The position numbers were made by a program, and so were the translations under genes. The notes below the pieces were generated by a model. The model was given only the letters and a program-made list of their open reading frames with translations, searched no databases and had not been told where the DNA came from. Positions 32,515-41,330 of a stretch of 64,000 nt of DNA are shown piece after piece. Origin of the DNA: JAKACA01 sp052143575 (lineage in GTDB: Bacteria > Actinomycetota > Acidimicrobiia > Acidimicrobiales > Bog-793); contig JBKQSP010000107.1 in assembly GCA_052143575.1 (NCBI GenBank), positions 1 to 64,000 of the forward strand, read 5' to 3'. Within the stretch, counting starts at the first letter, position 1, and every line of letters begins with the position of its first letter.

Positions 32515-33594
32515 TCAGGACGCCTTTCGGCGCTTGCCCGGCGATGCCGCCGACGCCCGCTCGGCTTCGGCTTCGGCTGCCGACACGGCTGCCTCCAGCT
32601 CGTCGCGGCTCATCTTGGAGCGGCCGGCGATGTTGAGCTCGGCTGCCCGTTCTGCCAGGGCGGCCTTCGAAGCGTGAGAGCGGATGCCCTGCGGCTCGGT
32701 TGCCGCCCGAGGCGAGGGGCGTCTCTTCGAGCCGCTGCCGGCCGTGGCCGTGGCTGGGCGGCTGGCCTGGGCGGGTGTCTCGGACGTCAGGCTCTCGGCT
32801 CCCGCTCGCTTGAGGCGGGCAGCGTCCACGCTCGCCCGCAGGGCGTCCATGAGATCGACCACCGGGGCGGGCTGGAAGACCGGCGCGCCCGTGCTCACGA
32901 CCTCGCCCCGGCTCTTGCGCTCGATGAGATCCTCAACGGCGTCGCGATAGGTGTCCCGGTACTGCTCCGGTTGCCACTCCGTCGTCATGGAGTCGACGAG
33001 CAGCTTCGCCGTGTCGAGCTCGCGGCCCTGGAACGAGACGTCCTCGCTCGGAAGCGTGCCCAGCTCCGCCACGGGGTCACGGACCTCGTCGGCGAAGAAC
33101 ATCGTTTCGAGCGCCAGCACTCGCTTGTCGGGCCGGATGGCCACGAGGTGCTGCTTGCCTCGCATGACGAACGAGGCGACGCCGACCTTGTTCGTCTCCT
33201 CCATGGCCTGGCGCAGCAGGGCGTAGGCGCGTTCGGCGCCCGGACCCTGGGGTGCCAGGTAGTACGTCGACTTGTAGAAGACGGGGTCGATCTCGTTGAG
33301 GTCGACGAAGTCGGTGATCTCGATGTTGCGGGAACGCCCGGGCTCGACGGCTTCGAGCTCCTCCGGCTCGATGACGACGAAGCGACCACCCCCCAGGTCG
33401 TAGCCCTTCACGATGGCGTCGAATGCCACCTCCTCGCCCGTGCGCTCGTTGACGCGCTTGTTGCGGACGCGGTCCGACGTCCCTCGCTCGAGTTGATTGA
33501 AATGGACTGTCTTGTCATCGGTAGCCGAGTACACACCCACCGGCACGTTGACAAGACCAAAGCTGAGCGCTCCGGTCCAAATAGGCCGCGCCAC
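32515..33594 (-). CDS. ku: Ku protein (non-homologous end joining)
   Basis: 359 residues. Ku core ARPIWTGALSFGLVNVPVGVY, VRNKRVNERTGEEV, YYLAPQGPGAERAYALLR, RGKQHLVAIRP and LVDSMTTEWQPEQYRDTYRD. It forms the DNA-end-binding ring that recruits LigD. The C-terminus is extended: a Lys/Arg/Ala linker and a SAP/Rho-N-like helix pair (AAELNIAGRSKMSRDELEAA), which may bind DNA. GTG 33594 is preceded by GGGGAGG at ideal spacing; the ATG at 33609 overlaps that site and is rejected. No ligD in the window. Confidence 0.94.
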   Translation of the reverse strand: MARPIWTGALSFGLVNVPVGVYSATDDKTVHFNQLERGTSDRVRNKRVNERTGEEVAFDAIVKGYDLGGGRFVVIEPEELEAVEPGRSRNIEITDFVDLNEIDPVFYKSTYYLAPQGPGAERAYALLRQAMEETNKVGVASFVMRGKQHLVAIRPDKRVLALETMFFADEVRDPVAELGTLPSEDVSFQGRELDTAKLLVDSMTTEWQPEQYRDTYRDAVEDLIERKSRGEVVSTGAPVFQPAPVVDLMDALRASVDAARLKRAGAESLTSETPAQASRPATATAGSGSKRRPSPRAATEPQGIRSHASKAALAERAAELNIAGRSKMSRDELEAAVSAAEAEAERASAASPGKRRKAS

Positions 33595-33791
33595 GGCGCC
33601 TCCCCTCATATTCAGCTGAGAAAGTCAAGCACGCTTGTCGACCGTTGACCAGGGCAGGGGACAATTTCGCCTTCCGGAGGCCGCCTGCTCGCCCGCGGGC
33701 ACCGAGCGGACCGGTCGCCTGCAGCACGCATCCACCACCGTGACACACCCGTTCGGCAAACTGGTTTGTGAGGCCGCGGAAAGGAGGTCAG

Positions 33792-34181
33792 ATGGCTGAA
33801 GCAGTCGGGCAGAGGAAGCTCCGCTCCGTGCAGTTCGCGACGGCGCTCGCTCACGGCGTCGCAGACTTCGAGGCCGAAGACCTGACGCATGGTGCCTTGA
33901 CCCTCACCTTCGGTCTGAGCGCCTGGATGCGCACGACGGCTGTGGGTTTCGAAGAGGCGTGGGCGGGCGTGCTCCTCCTGCGCTCGGCGCTGCTCGAGGT
34001 CGGCGGTCTCGACCGCGTGAGCGAGCCCATCCCGCTGCGGGCGAACGATGCCAAGACGGCCCTTGTCAGCACGACGGTGTACCTCGACGGGCTGCTGCAG
34101 CGGGCGTCGTACGCCACGGGCCGCCGTCGGAGGGACGTGGCGGCCGATGCCGTCAACCGTCTCAGCCTTCTCGCGAGCTGA
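33792..34181 (+). CDS. Hypothetical 129-residue protein
   Basis: Not recognised. Soluble, helix-rich, with no signal peptide, membrane segment or cysteine: VQFATALAHGVADFEAEDLT, WAGVLLLRSALLEVGGLDR and LVSTTVYLDGLLQRASYAT are amphipathic stretches, ending with RRRRDVAADAVNRLSLLAS. AAGGAGG five bases before ATG 33792 supports a real gene. Twelve bases before the pterin dehydratase gene, probably one transcript. Confidence 0.55.
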   Translation: MAEAVGQRKLRSVQFATALAHGVADFEAEDLTHGALTLTFGLSAWMRTTAVGFEEAWAGVLLLRSALLEVGGLDRVSEPIPLRANDAKTALVSTTVYLDGLLQRASYATGRRRRDVAADAVNRLSLLAS

Positions 34182-34193
34182 CGCCATCGAGCC

Positions 34194-34499
34194 GTGGGCG
34201 TCCTGGCAGGGGCCGAGCTGGCCGCAGCGGTAGCCGGGCGTGACGGCTGGTCCGTCGCCGAAGGAGATGCAGCCATCACGAAGCGGTTCACCTTCGGGAG
34301 CTTTCAGCTGGCGTTCGCCTTCATGACCGCCGCGGCACTGAAGTCCGAGCGCATGAACCACCATCCCGAGTGGACGAATGTCTATGCCACGGTCGATGTC
34401 CGTCTCAGCAGCCACGACGTCGGCGGCGTCACAGAGCGGGATCTCACTCTTGCCGCCTTCATGGACGATGTCGCCGGAAGGCTCATCGCTCCGCTCTGA
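34194..34499 (+). CDS. Pterin-4a-carbinolamine dehydratase family protein
   Basis: 101 residues. The central NHHPEWTNVYATVDVRLSSH carries the family signature (H-H-P-x-W-x-x-V-Y-x-x-V, catalytic histidines), followed by HDVGGVTERDLTLA. Such enzymes dehydrate 4a-hydroxytetrahydrobiopterin; in bacteria lacking aromatic hydroxylases they may serve molybdopterin or other cofactor metabolism. GTG start. Its 3' end overlaps the convergent aminotransferase by 17 bases. Confidence 0.88.
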   Translation: MGVLAGAELAAAVAGRDGWSVAEGDAAITKRFTFGSFQLAFAFMTAAALKSERMNHHPEWTNVYATVDVRLSSHDVGGVTERDLTLAAFMDDVAGRLIAPL

Positions 34500-35697
34500 G
34501 GGGAAGGCCGGCGAGCCGGCGCAGGGCCTCGTCGAGGACGCCGTCCTGCTTGCAGAAGGCGAAACGCACGAGGGGCCGCCCCGCCTCCTTGTTGTCGTAG
34601 AAGACCTCCGTGGGGATGGCGGCGACGCCACGCTCGGTCACGAGCGCGCGGCAGAACGCCCGGCCGTCCTGTTCGCCGAACTGGCGGATGTCGACGGTCG
34701 CGAAGTACGTCGCCTGCGGGCGCTGCAGGGACCAGCCGAGGTCGGCGACGCCGTCACAGAAGCGGTCCCGGCGCTCTTTGAGAGCGCTCGCCACCAAGGC
34801 GAAGTAGTCGTCCCCCAAGGCGAGGGCGCTGGCGACGGCGAACTGGAACGGCGTGCCACTCGCGAACGTGAGGAACTGCTTGACGGAGCGCACGGCTTCG
34901 ACGAGGGACGCCGGACCGAGGACCCAGCCGATCTTCCAGCCGGTGGCCGAGAAGGTCTTGCCGGCGCTCGAGATCTTGATCGTGCGCTCGCGCATCCCGG
35001 GCAGGCCGGCGAGGCAGACGTGGACGCCGTCGAAGATGAGGTGCTCGTACACCTCGTCGGTGACGGCCAGGAGGTCGTGCTCGATGCAGAGGCGGGCGAT
35101 GAGCTCGAGCTCATGGCGCGAGAACACCTTGCCGGTCGGGTTGTGCGGGCTGTTGAGGAGCACGAGCCTCGTGGCCGGCGTGATGGCGCCCTCGAGCTCG
35201 TCCTCGTCGAAGGCCCAGTCCGGAGCTCGCAGCCTCACCACCTTGCGGCGGGCGCCGGCCAGGTCGATCGTGGCGGCATAGGAGTCGTAGTACGGCTCGA
35301 AGGTGAGCACCTCGTCACCGGGCCCACACAGCCCGAGCACGGCAGCGGCGATCGCCTCCGTGGCACCGGCTGTGACGAGGATCTCCGACGACGGGTCGTA
35401 GCTCTCGTGCCACCACCGTTCCTCGTGGGCGGCGATCGCCTGCAGGAGGTCGGGCACCCCGCGACCGGGCGGGTACTGATTGGCCCCGCGCCGGATCGCC
35501 TCGACGGCTGCGTCGAGGAGCACGGTCGGCCCGTCCGCGTCGGGAAACCCCTGCCCCAGGTTGATTGCTCCATGGGTGGCGGCCAGGGCGGACATCTCGG
35601 CGAACACGGTGGTGCCGTATGCCGCCAGCCTGCCGGGCCGCCCGAGTGCGCGCGGTCTCGGGCCCCCTGCAGCCGAGGATGCAGCTGAATCGTTCAC
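34483..35697 (-). CDS. Class I/II PLP aminotransferase (DapC / KAT-like)
   Basis: 404 residues. INLGQGFPDADGP, NQYPPGRGVPDLLQAIAAH, VTAGATEAIAAAVLGL, LLNSPHNPTGKVFS, VTDEVYEHLIFDG and the PLP lysine in SSAGKTFSATGWKIGW are typical of fold-type I enzymes annotated as N-succinyldiaminopimelate or kynurenine aminotransferases. Exact substrate cannot be decided. GTG 35697 chosen; the frame continues to 35742, which would overlap the divergent decarboxylase start. Only 19 bases separate the two divergent starts. Confidence 0.9.
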   Translation of the reverse strand: MNDSAASSAAGGPRPRALGRPGRLAAYGTTVFAEMSALAATHGAINLGQGFPDADGPTVLLDAAVEAIRRGANQYPPGRGVPDLLQAIAAHEERWWHESYDPSSEILVTAGATEAIAAAVLGLCGPGDEVLTFEPYYDSYAATIDLAGARRKVVRLRAPDWAFDEDELEGAITPATRLVLLNSPHNPTGKVFSRHELELIARLCIEHDLLAVTDEVYEHLIFDGVHVCLAGLPGMRERTIKISSAGKTFSATGWKIGWVLGPASLVEAVRSVKQFLTFASGTPFQFAVASALALGDDYFALVASALKERRDRFCDGVADLGWSLQRPQATYFATVDIRQFGEQDGRAFCRALVTERGVAAIPTEVFYDNKEAGRPLVRFAFCKQDGVLDEALRRLAGLPLRAER

Positions 35698-35716
35698 GAG
35701 CAGGCACGATAGGGCG

Positions 35717-37144
35717 GTGCACGAATGGACTGACGCCACCAAGTCGCTCGCCGCCGACGTGATCGCCTACGCCACCGACCGGATCCACCTCGATCCGGTC
35801 CCCCTCGACGGCCCGCGGACACCGGAAGAGCTGGCAGCCGAGGTCGGCTCCACCATCACGCCCGAGGGCATCGGGGGTAGCGAGGCCCTGCGCGTCTTCG
35901 CCGAGGTTCTCGCCCCGGCTTGCATCTCGATCGACCATCCGCGCTACTTCTCCTTCATCCCGTGCGCCCCGACGCCGGCAAGCACGTTGTTCGACCTCGT
36001 CGTGAGCGCCTCGTCGCTCTACGGGGGGAGCTGGCTGGAAGGGGCCGGAGCCGTCTTTGCCGAGAACCAGGCACTGCGCTGGCTGGCGGATCTGGCGGGC
36101 TTCCCGGACGGCGCCGGCGGCGTCTTCGTACAGGGCGGAACGCTCGGCAACGTGTCGGCGCTCATCGCCGCCCGCCACAACGCCCGCCGGGACCTCACCA
36201 GCCGGGGCATCGAGCAGCCGCCACGCTGGGCGGTGGCGGCCAGCGTCGAGGCCCACTCGTCGATCACGAGCACGGCGGCGGCCATGGACGTCGAGCTCCT
36301 TGCCGTCGAGCCGGACGAGCAGGGTCGCCTGACAGGCCCAGCCCTGGAGGCGACCCTGGCGGCGGAGCGCCGCTCCGGCTCCGGCCGGCGGCCCTTTGCC
36401 GTGGTCGCCACCGCCGGTACGACGAACCTCGGCATCGTCGACGATCTAGCAGGCGTCGTGTCGGTCGCCCGCCAGGAGGGCCTCTGGGCCCACGTCGACG
36501 CCGCCTACGGCGGGGCCGGCATGGCGGCACCGAGCGTGCGGCATCTCTACGCCGGCATCGAGCAGGCCGACTCGTTCGTCGTCGACCCCCACAAGTGGTT
36601 GTTCGCCCCGTTCGACTGCGCCGCCTTGCTGTACCGGGACCCTGACAAAGCCCGAGCCGCCCACGTTCAGCACGCCGGCTACCTGGAACCGCTTCGCACG
36701 GGCGACGATTGGAGCCCGTCGGACTACGCCCTGCACCTCACGAGGCGCGCTCGCGGTCTCCCGTTCTGGTTCTCCCTCGCCTGTTTCGGGACGACCGCCT
36801 ACACGACGGCCATCGAGCGCACGCTCGCCGTCGCCCGATACGCGACTGGGCGCATCCGTGAGCTTCCCTATCTCGAGCTCGTGGCCGAACCGATGCTGTC
36901 TGTGGTCGCTTTCCGCCGCCTCGGTTGGAGAGAGGCGGACTACTACGAGTGGTCGAGACGCCTCCTCGCCAGCGGGCAGGCCTTCGTCGTGCCGACGACT
37001 CATCAGCGAGAGGTCGTGCTCCGCATCGCTATCGTCAATCCCCGGTCTTCGGAGGCAGACGTCGACATCGTGCTCGACTCATTGGGGGCTGAGAACGGTA
37101 CCGGGCAGCTGGGTGCACCTGGTGTCGCCGCCGGCGCAGGCTGA
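35717..37144 (+). CDS. Group II PLP-dependent amino-acid decarboxylase
   Basis: 475 residues. DHPRYFSFIPCAPTPASTLF, GVFVQGGTLGNVSAL, VATAGTTNLGIVDDL, AHVDAAYGGAGM and the Schiff-base lysine in VVDPHKWLFAPFDCA identify the aromatic/glutamate decarboxylase family. Similar genes are annotated as L-2,4-diaminobutyrate or aromatic-L-amino-acid decarboxylase. GTG 35717; the longer frame from 35480 lies within the opposite aminotransferase gene. Divergent partner shares the PLP cofactor, perhaps one pathway. Confidence 0.9.
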   Translation: MHEWTDATKSLAADVIAYATDRIHLDPVPLDGPRTPEELAAEVGSTITPEGIGGSEALRVFAEVLAPACISIDHPRYFSFIPCAPTPASTLFDLVVSASSLYGGSWLEGAGAVFAENQALRWLADLAGFPDGAGGVFVQGGTLGNVSALIAARHNARRDLTSRGIEQPPRWAVAASVEAHSSITSTAAAMDVELLAVEPDEQGRLTGPALEATLAAERRSGSGRRPFAVVATAGTTNLGIVDDLAGVVSVARQEGLWAHVDAAYGGAGMAAPSVRHLYAGIEQADSFVVDPHKWLFAPFDCAALLYRDPDKARAAHVQHAGYLEPLRTGDDWSPSDYALHLTRRARGLPFWFSLACFGTTAYTTAIERTLAVARYATGRIRELPYLELVAEPMLSVVAFRRLGWREADYYEWSRRLLASGQAFVVPTTHQREVVLRIAIVNPRSSEADVDIVLDSLGAENGTGQLGAPGVAAGAG

Positions 37145-37165
37145 GGCCGCCGGGCGAGAATGCGC

Positions 37166-37954
37166 TCAGGCGACGCTTCTCCCGAGAAGACGGCGCGAGC
37201 TCAAAGTCGGATGGCGGTGGCGCGCCAGCGCCAGCTCCGCTGGCACCACCACCGGCGCCGGCAGCGCCGGTCGGCGGCACGGCCAGCTGAACTCCTCCGG
37301 CTCGAGACCCGGGCGACCGTCGGCTCGGCAGCAGGTGTCGTAGCCGGATGCCCACCGCTCGTGCCAGGTGGCTTGCGCGAGGGTCAGCACTTCGGGGTCG
37401 AGCAGCCCGCACTCGCCGTAGCGGCGCCCGATGCAGCGGGCGAGCGCCACGGCCGCCTCGGCATCCGAGCCTGCATCGTGCGCCTGGTCGAGCCGGACGC
37501 GGTAGTGCTCGCAGAGGGCGTCCAGGCGGCGCTTGCCCGCGCGCGCGCGGTCGACGTGCCGGTCCATGACGAGCGGGTCGAGGAGGGAGTGCCAGGCGAG
37601 CGCCGGCAACCCGAAGGCGCTGAAGAGACCTTCGGCGATGGTGACATCGAAGTTGGCGTTCATGGCCACGACCGGGACGCCCTCGGCGGCGGCTCGCCGC
37701 ACGGCCGAGTGAATCCGCAGCGCCGCCTCGGCGAGCGGCCTACCCTCTCGCCGCGCCCGCTCCGAGGTGATGCCGTGAATGGCGATGGCTTCAGCCGGGA
37801 TGTCCCGTCCCGGATCGACGAGCCACGTGTCGGCCCGCACGATGCGATCGGCCGTCGTCCATACGAGGGCAACTTGCACCGGGACGTCCGACGCCGTGTC
37901 GATCCCCGTGGTCTCGAGGTCGAAACCGAGGAGGGGACCATCGCACCAGGCCAT
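37166..37954 (-). CDS. DnaQ-like 3'-5' exonuclease
   Basis: 262 residues. DEDDh motifs: FDLETTGIDTASDVPVQVAL (D-x-E), VAMNANFDVTIAEG (Exo II Asp) and QAHDAGSDAEAAVAL (H-x-x-x-x-D). It lacks polymerase or clamp-binding regions, so it is an independent exonuclease, for proofreading-like repair or RNA trimming. ATG 37954 begins MAWCDGPLLGFDLETTG, the usual spacing to motif I; ATG 37984 is possible. The last 60 residues (rich in Pro, Arg) are not conserved-looking. Confidence 0.85.
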   Translation of the reverse strand: MAWCDGPLLGFDLETTGIDTASDVPVQVALVWTTADRIVRADTWLVDPGRDIPAEAIAIHGITSERARREGRPLAEAALRIHSAVRRAAAEGVPVVAMNANFDVTIAEGLFSAFGLPALAWHSLLDPLVMDRHVDRARAGKRRLDALCEHYRVRLDQAHDAGSDAEAAVALARCIGRRYGECGLLDPEVLTLAQATWHERWASGYDTCCRADGRPGLEPEEFSWPCRRPALPAPVVVPAELALARHRHPTLSSRRLLGRSVA

Positions 37955-38003
37955 ACTGCTGAGGGTACGCGGAGGGTGTGTCATCCCCGCGGATGCTCGC
38001 CCC

Positions 38004-38684
38004 TCAGGCGAGGTGGCAGACGTCGTTGTAGCTCCGGAGGAACCACCGGTCCCCGCTCACCACGAGCGTCGAGATGGCGCCGTTGTCGACGGCCACGAAG
38101 GCGAACGGGCGCGAGCCGGTGGCGATGGAGAGGACCATTCCGATAGCGCCGCCATGAGAGAACGCCACGACCCGCCCGCCCGGATGTTCGGCGGCTATTC
38201 GTTCGATGCCGGCGCGTACTCGAGCCGCCAACTCCTCGTTCGACTCGGCACCCGGGACGACGTCCCAACGTTCCTGCCGCATCATCTCCAGGGCCACGGG
38301 GTCGAGCGAGATGACCTTGTGGCGGTAGAGACCGCCCTCCCACTCGCCGAGCCTGACCTCGCGCAGGCCCGCCTCGACGAGCGGCGTGAGCCCGCTCCGC
38401 TCGGCGAGCGGTGCCGCCGTCTCGTGAGTCCGGCGCAGCGTCGTGACGTAGATGGCATCGATTCTCGATCCGGCCAGCCGCTCGGCCACGCGAGCGGCCT
38501 GCTCGACTCCCTGCGGCGCCAGCTCCGGATCGCCGTGACCGTCCAGGAGCGGGAAGGGCTCGGCCGGATCGGCCGGGATGGTTTCGCCGTGGCGTACGAG
38601 TACGATCTCGGTGGCCGAGGGGGGGGCCGAGAAACGGACCTGGCGATGCCCACGGCCGGGTGGTTGCAACTCTCCGTCGTCCAT
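38004..38684 (-). CDS. Histidine phosphatase superfamily protein
   Basis: 226 residues. The catalytic IVLVRHGET at about 27-35, LSAQG-like ELAPQGVEQA, YVTTLRRTHETAAPLAE (second Arg), LREVRLGEWEGG and the second catalytic histidine in VVAFSHGGAIGMVL. Phosphoglycerate-mutase-like fold, acting on small phosphates; substrate unknown. Start ATG 38684; the first 25 residues are unlike family members and a later start is possible. Confidence 0.88.
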   Translation of the reverse strand: MDDGELQPPGRGHRQVRFSAPPSATEIVLVRHGETIPADPAEPFPLLDGHGDPELAPQGVEQAARVAERLAGSRIDAIYVTTLRRTHETAAPLAERSGLTPLVEAGLREVRLGEWEGGLYRHKVISLDPVALEMMRQERWDVVPGAESNEELAARVRAGIERIAAEHPGGRVVAFSHGGAIGMVLSIATGSRPFAFVAVDNGAISTLVVSGDRWFLRSYNDVCHLA

Positions 38685-38821
38685 GCGAGGAGACTACGAG
38701 CCCGGCAAGGGCCCTGAGGGCCGATGCCGACGGCTGCGCCAGGTTTCGATCACGTGCCGACGGGGCATCCCCGGGTCGAGTCAGCGAGGGACATCGAGGG
38801 CTTGCCGTATAAGGAGGGGTA

Positions 38822-38989
38822 GTGACGACGAACACTGTGGAACTCGACGATCTCGAGATTCGCATCCTCGAGGCGATGATGTTCTCGACCGAGCCGTTGC
38901 CCGAGCTGAAAGAGCTGTTGACCTCCGAGCCTCGGCGGCGCAAGCTGCGCGTCGCAGCCGGGCTGCCGGCGATACCGGACTACGAGTAG
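38822..38989 (+). CDS. Hypothetical 55-residue protein
   Basis: GTG start at 38822 with a strong AAGGAGG (38811-38817) at ideal spacing. Sequence MTTNTVELDDLEIRILEAMM, FSTEPLPELKELL, basic RRRKLRV, then AAGLPAIPDYE. Amphipathic helix plus basic patch; no family recognised. It lies 95 bases before the Hsp70-like gene on the same strand and may be part of that operon. Confidence 0.6.
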   Translation: MTTNTVELDDLEIRILEAMMFSTEPLPELKELLTSEPRRRKLRVAAGLPAIPDYE

Positions 38990-39084
38990 TCCCGAGCACG
39001 ATTCGGCCCGACGACGGGTAGCACGGCGCCCTGCTCATCGGTGTCGTAGGGGTCGGTTTTCTCCGCTTCGGCGCCTGCTCGTTC

Positions 39085-41229
39085 GTGGAGGACCCCCTGC
39101 GCCCTATCCTCGTGCCCGTGCGACCGACCCCGTGGTACCTCGGGATCGACTTCGGGACGAGCTTCACCGTCGTTGCCGCCTCGCGGGACGGCGCCGCCAC
39201 GGTTGTCGACGTCGAGTCGAACGGCAGCTCGCGCATGCCCTCGTCCGTCTTCTTTACCCAGGACGAGGAGTTCCTCGTGGGCACGGCGGCCCTGCATCAG
39301 GCCGTTTTCAGCCCGGAGCGCTTCGAGCCGACGCCGAAACGGGCCATCGGCGAGGGCGAGATCTTCCTCGGCGACCGTCTCATCGCGGTCGTCGATCTCG
39401 TCTCGGCGGTGCTGCGGCGCGTCTACGCCGAAGCGTGCCGCCAGCAGGGCGAGACGGTGCCGGCCACGGTTTGCGTGACGCACCCGGCCGACTGGAGCGC
39501 CACGCGTCTCAACGTCTTGCGGGAGGCGATCGAGAAGGCGGGTATCCGAACGGTCACCTTGGTGCCCGAGCCGGTGGCGGCGGCCACCCGATTCGCCATG
39601 GCGACGCCGATCGGGGCCAACATCGCCGTCTACGACTTCGGTGGCGGGACGATGGACGCCGCCGTGCTCACCCGCACCGAGGAGGACTTCGTCGTGGCCG
39701 GACAGCCGGCGGGCCGGGATCCGCTCGGCGGCGAGGACATCGACCGGCGCATCATCGACTACGTCGGGACGCTCGTGGGCGAGGATGACGAGGCCTGGCG
39801 TGCTCTCCTCAACGCCGAGGACACCAAGGAGAGGCACAACGCCGCCACGCTTCGCGCCGAAGTGCGGCGCGCAAAGGAGACCCTGAGCGAGGTGTCCGCC
39901 TGCCAGCTCTGGCTGCCCGGCCTGGAACGTGCCATCCAGTTGACTCGCGTGGAGCTCGACGGCCTCATCGGAGCGGACGTCGACGCCACCGTTGACACCT
40001 TGCAGCGCGCCCTCGAGGACGCCCGAGTGGCACCGTCTGATCTCGCCGGTATCTACCTGATCGGCGGCTCGAGCCGGATCCCCCTTGTGGCCGACACGAT
40101 CTGGCGGCGCCTCGAAGTCCGTCCCGTCGTACAGGACAACCCGAAGTCCGTCGTTGCCCTCGGTGCCTCCGGCTGGACCCGAGAGTCCCGAGACGCGAGT
40201 TCCTCGTCGGTCAGCACCCGCCGGTCGAAGTCGTCGCCGCCACCGCCACCGCCACCACCACCGCCCGTGGCCCCGGTCCCGGCCGTGGCACCGCCTGGCG
40301 ATGGCCGGGTGAGGGCGGCCGGTGTGCCTCCTGCCGCACCGGTGGTTCCTCCTCCCATGCCGAGGCCGCCAGCCGAGCGCGTGCGGGCGGCGCCCGCGCC
40401 GCAGGAGCCGCCGGCGCCTGTGTCTCGGCCGGGGGCGGCAGCCGCCCGCGCCGCCGCCACGATGCCCACGGTCTCGGCTCCTCGTCGCCAACCGACATCT
40501 CCGCCGGCGAGCCGAGCCCGTACCCCGGCGGCCGCACCGCAGCCCGCCCCACCCGCCCCGACTCGGACGCCTGCTGCCCCTGCCGGCGCTGCCGCGGCTC
40601 CCCGGGGCGGAACCGGAGCCGCTGCATCTCCCCCGTACCAGATGACGGAAAGCCCATCCTCCTACATCGTCACGCTGCGGCGCAGCTGGCGGCTGGATTT
40701 GCCGGCTCACCTCGAGCCGTTCGAGCTCGTAGAGCTGAGGCCTGCCCTTGGCAGCGCCGTCGAGCTCGGGCAGGTAATTGGTCGGGCACGTTCGACGACG
40801 GCCGAGGACGCCGCCATCTGGGAAGTCCGGGCGAGCTGCGCCGGCAAGGTGTGGCACACGGCGGCCGCCACCGGCGCCAGGGTCCGACTCGACGAGCCGC
40901 TGTTCCAGGTCGCCCCGCTCACCGCCTACACCATCGACGGCCCACGCCCGCATCCGGCCGGACCGGGAGGCATGGCCCTCACGCTCAGCCGGCCGGGCCC
41001 GGCCGATCCCGGCATGTCCTTCGCGTTGGAATTCCTCAATCGGCGCTTCTTCGTCTGGCCGAACGCCAGCTTCTTCTTCCCGGCCATCGCCGGCACCCAC
41101 GTCGTGCGCCTACAGGCCTACCGGGGACCGACGGCGGTGTTCTCCAAGAGCACGGGCGTGCTCGTACGACCGGGCGCCAACACGGCTCTCGTCTTCGAGA
41201 TCTCCGGCCAACAGGGTCGCTTTCGCTAA
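39085..41229 (+). CDS. Hsp70-like ATPase with proline-rich linker and novel C-terminal module
   Basis: 714 residues. Actin-like ATPase: phosphate-1 GIDFGTSFTVV (20-30), TVCVTHPADWSATRLNVLREA, phosphate-2 VYDFGGGTMDAAVL and adenosine motif IYLIGGSSRIPLV. The substrate-binding domain of DnaK is replaced by a Pro/Ala-rich linker (about 365-518, including a run of ten prolines) and a C-terminal region of about 190 residues. Within that region VELGQVIGRARST and VRASCAGKVWHTAAATGARV resemble a lipoyl/biotinyl-type beta-barrel without the modified lysine. GTG 39085, 39112 or 39118 could be the start. Followed by two dynamin-like GTPases, an association seen in actinobacterial ini-type clusters. Confidence 0.85.
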   Translation: MEDPLRPILVPVRPTPWYLGIDFGTSFTVVAASRDGAATVVDVESNGSSRMPSSVFFTQDEEFLVGTAALHQAVFSPERFEPTPKRAIGEGEIFLGDRLIAVVDLVSAVLRRVYAEACRQQGETVPATVCVTHPADWSATRLNVLREAIEKAGIRTVTLVPEPVAAATRFAMATPIGANIAVYDFGGGTMDAAVLTRTEEDFVVAGQPAGRDPLGGEDIDRRIIDYVGTLVGEDDEAWRALLNAEDTKERHNAATLRAEVRRAKETLSEVSACQLWLPGLERAIQLTRVELDGLIGADVDATVDTLQRALEDARVAPSDLAGIYLIGGSSRIPLVADTIWRRLEVRPVVQDNPKSVVALGASGWTRESRDASSSSVSTRRSKSSPPPPPPPPPPVAPVPAVAPPGDGRVRAAGVPPAAPVVPPPMPRPPAERVRAAPAPQEPPAPVSRPGAAAARAAATMPTVSAPRRQPTSPPASRARTPAAAPQPAPPAPTRTPAAPAGAAAAPRGGTGAAASPPYQMTESPSSYIVTLRRSWRLDLPAHLEPFELVELRPALGSAVELGQVIGRARSTTAEDAAIWEVRASCAGKVWHTAAATGARVRLDEPLFQVAPLTAYTIDGPRPHPAGPGGMALTLSRPGPADPGMSFALEFLNRRFFVWPNASFFFPAIAGTHVVRLQAYRGPTAVFSKSTGVLVRPGANTALVFEISGQQGRFR

Positions 41230-41330
41230 GGGCCTGCGGCCGAGCGAGACGGCGGCCGGGGCGCCGCGGTGGGGGCTCGTGGGACCAGTCGGAATCCGCA
41301 TGATCGAGACGGCGGGTAGGTTGACGAACA

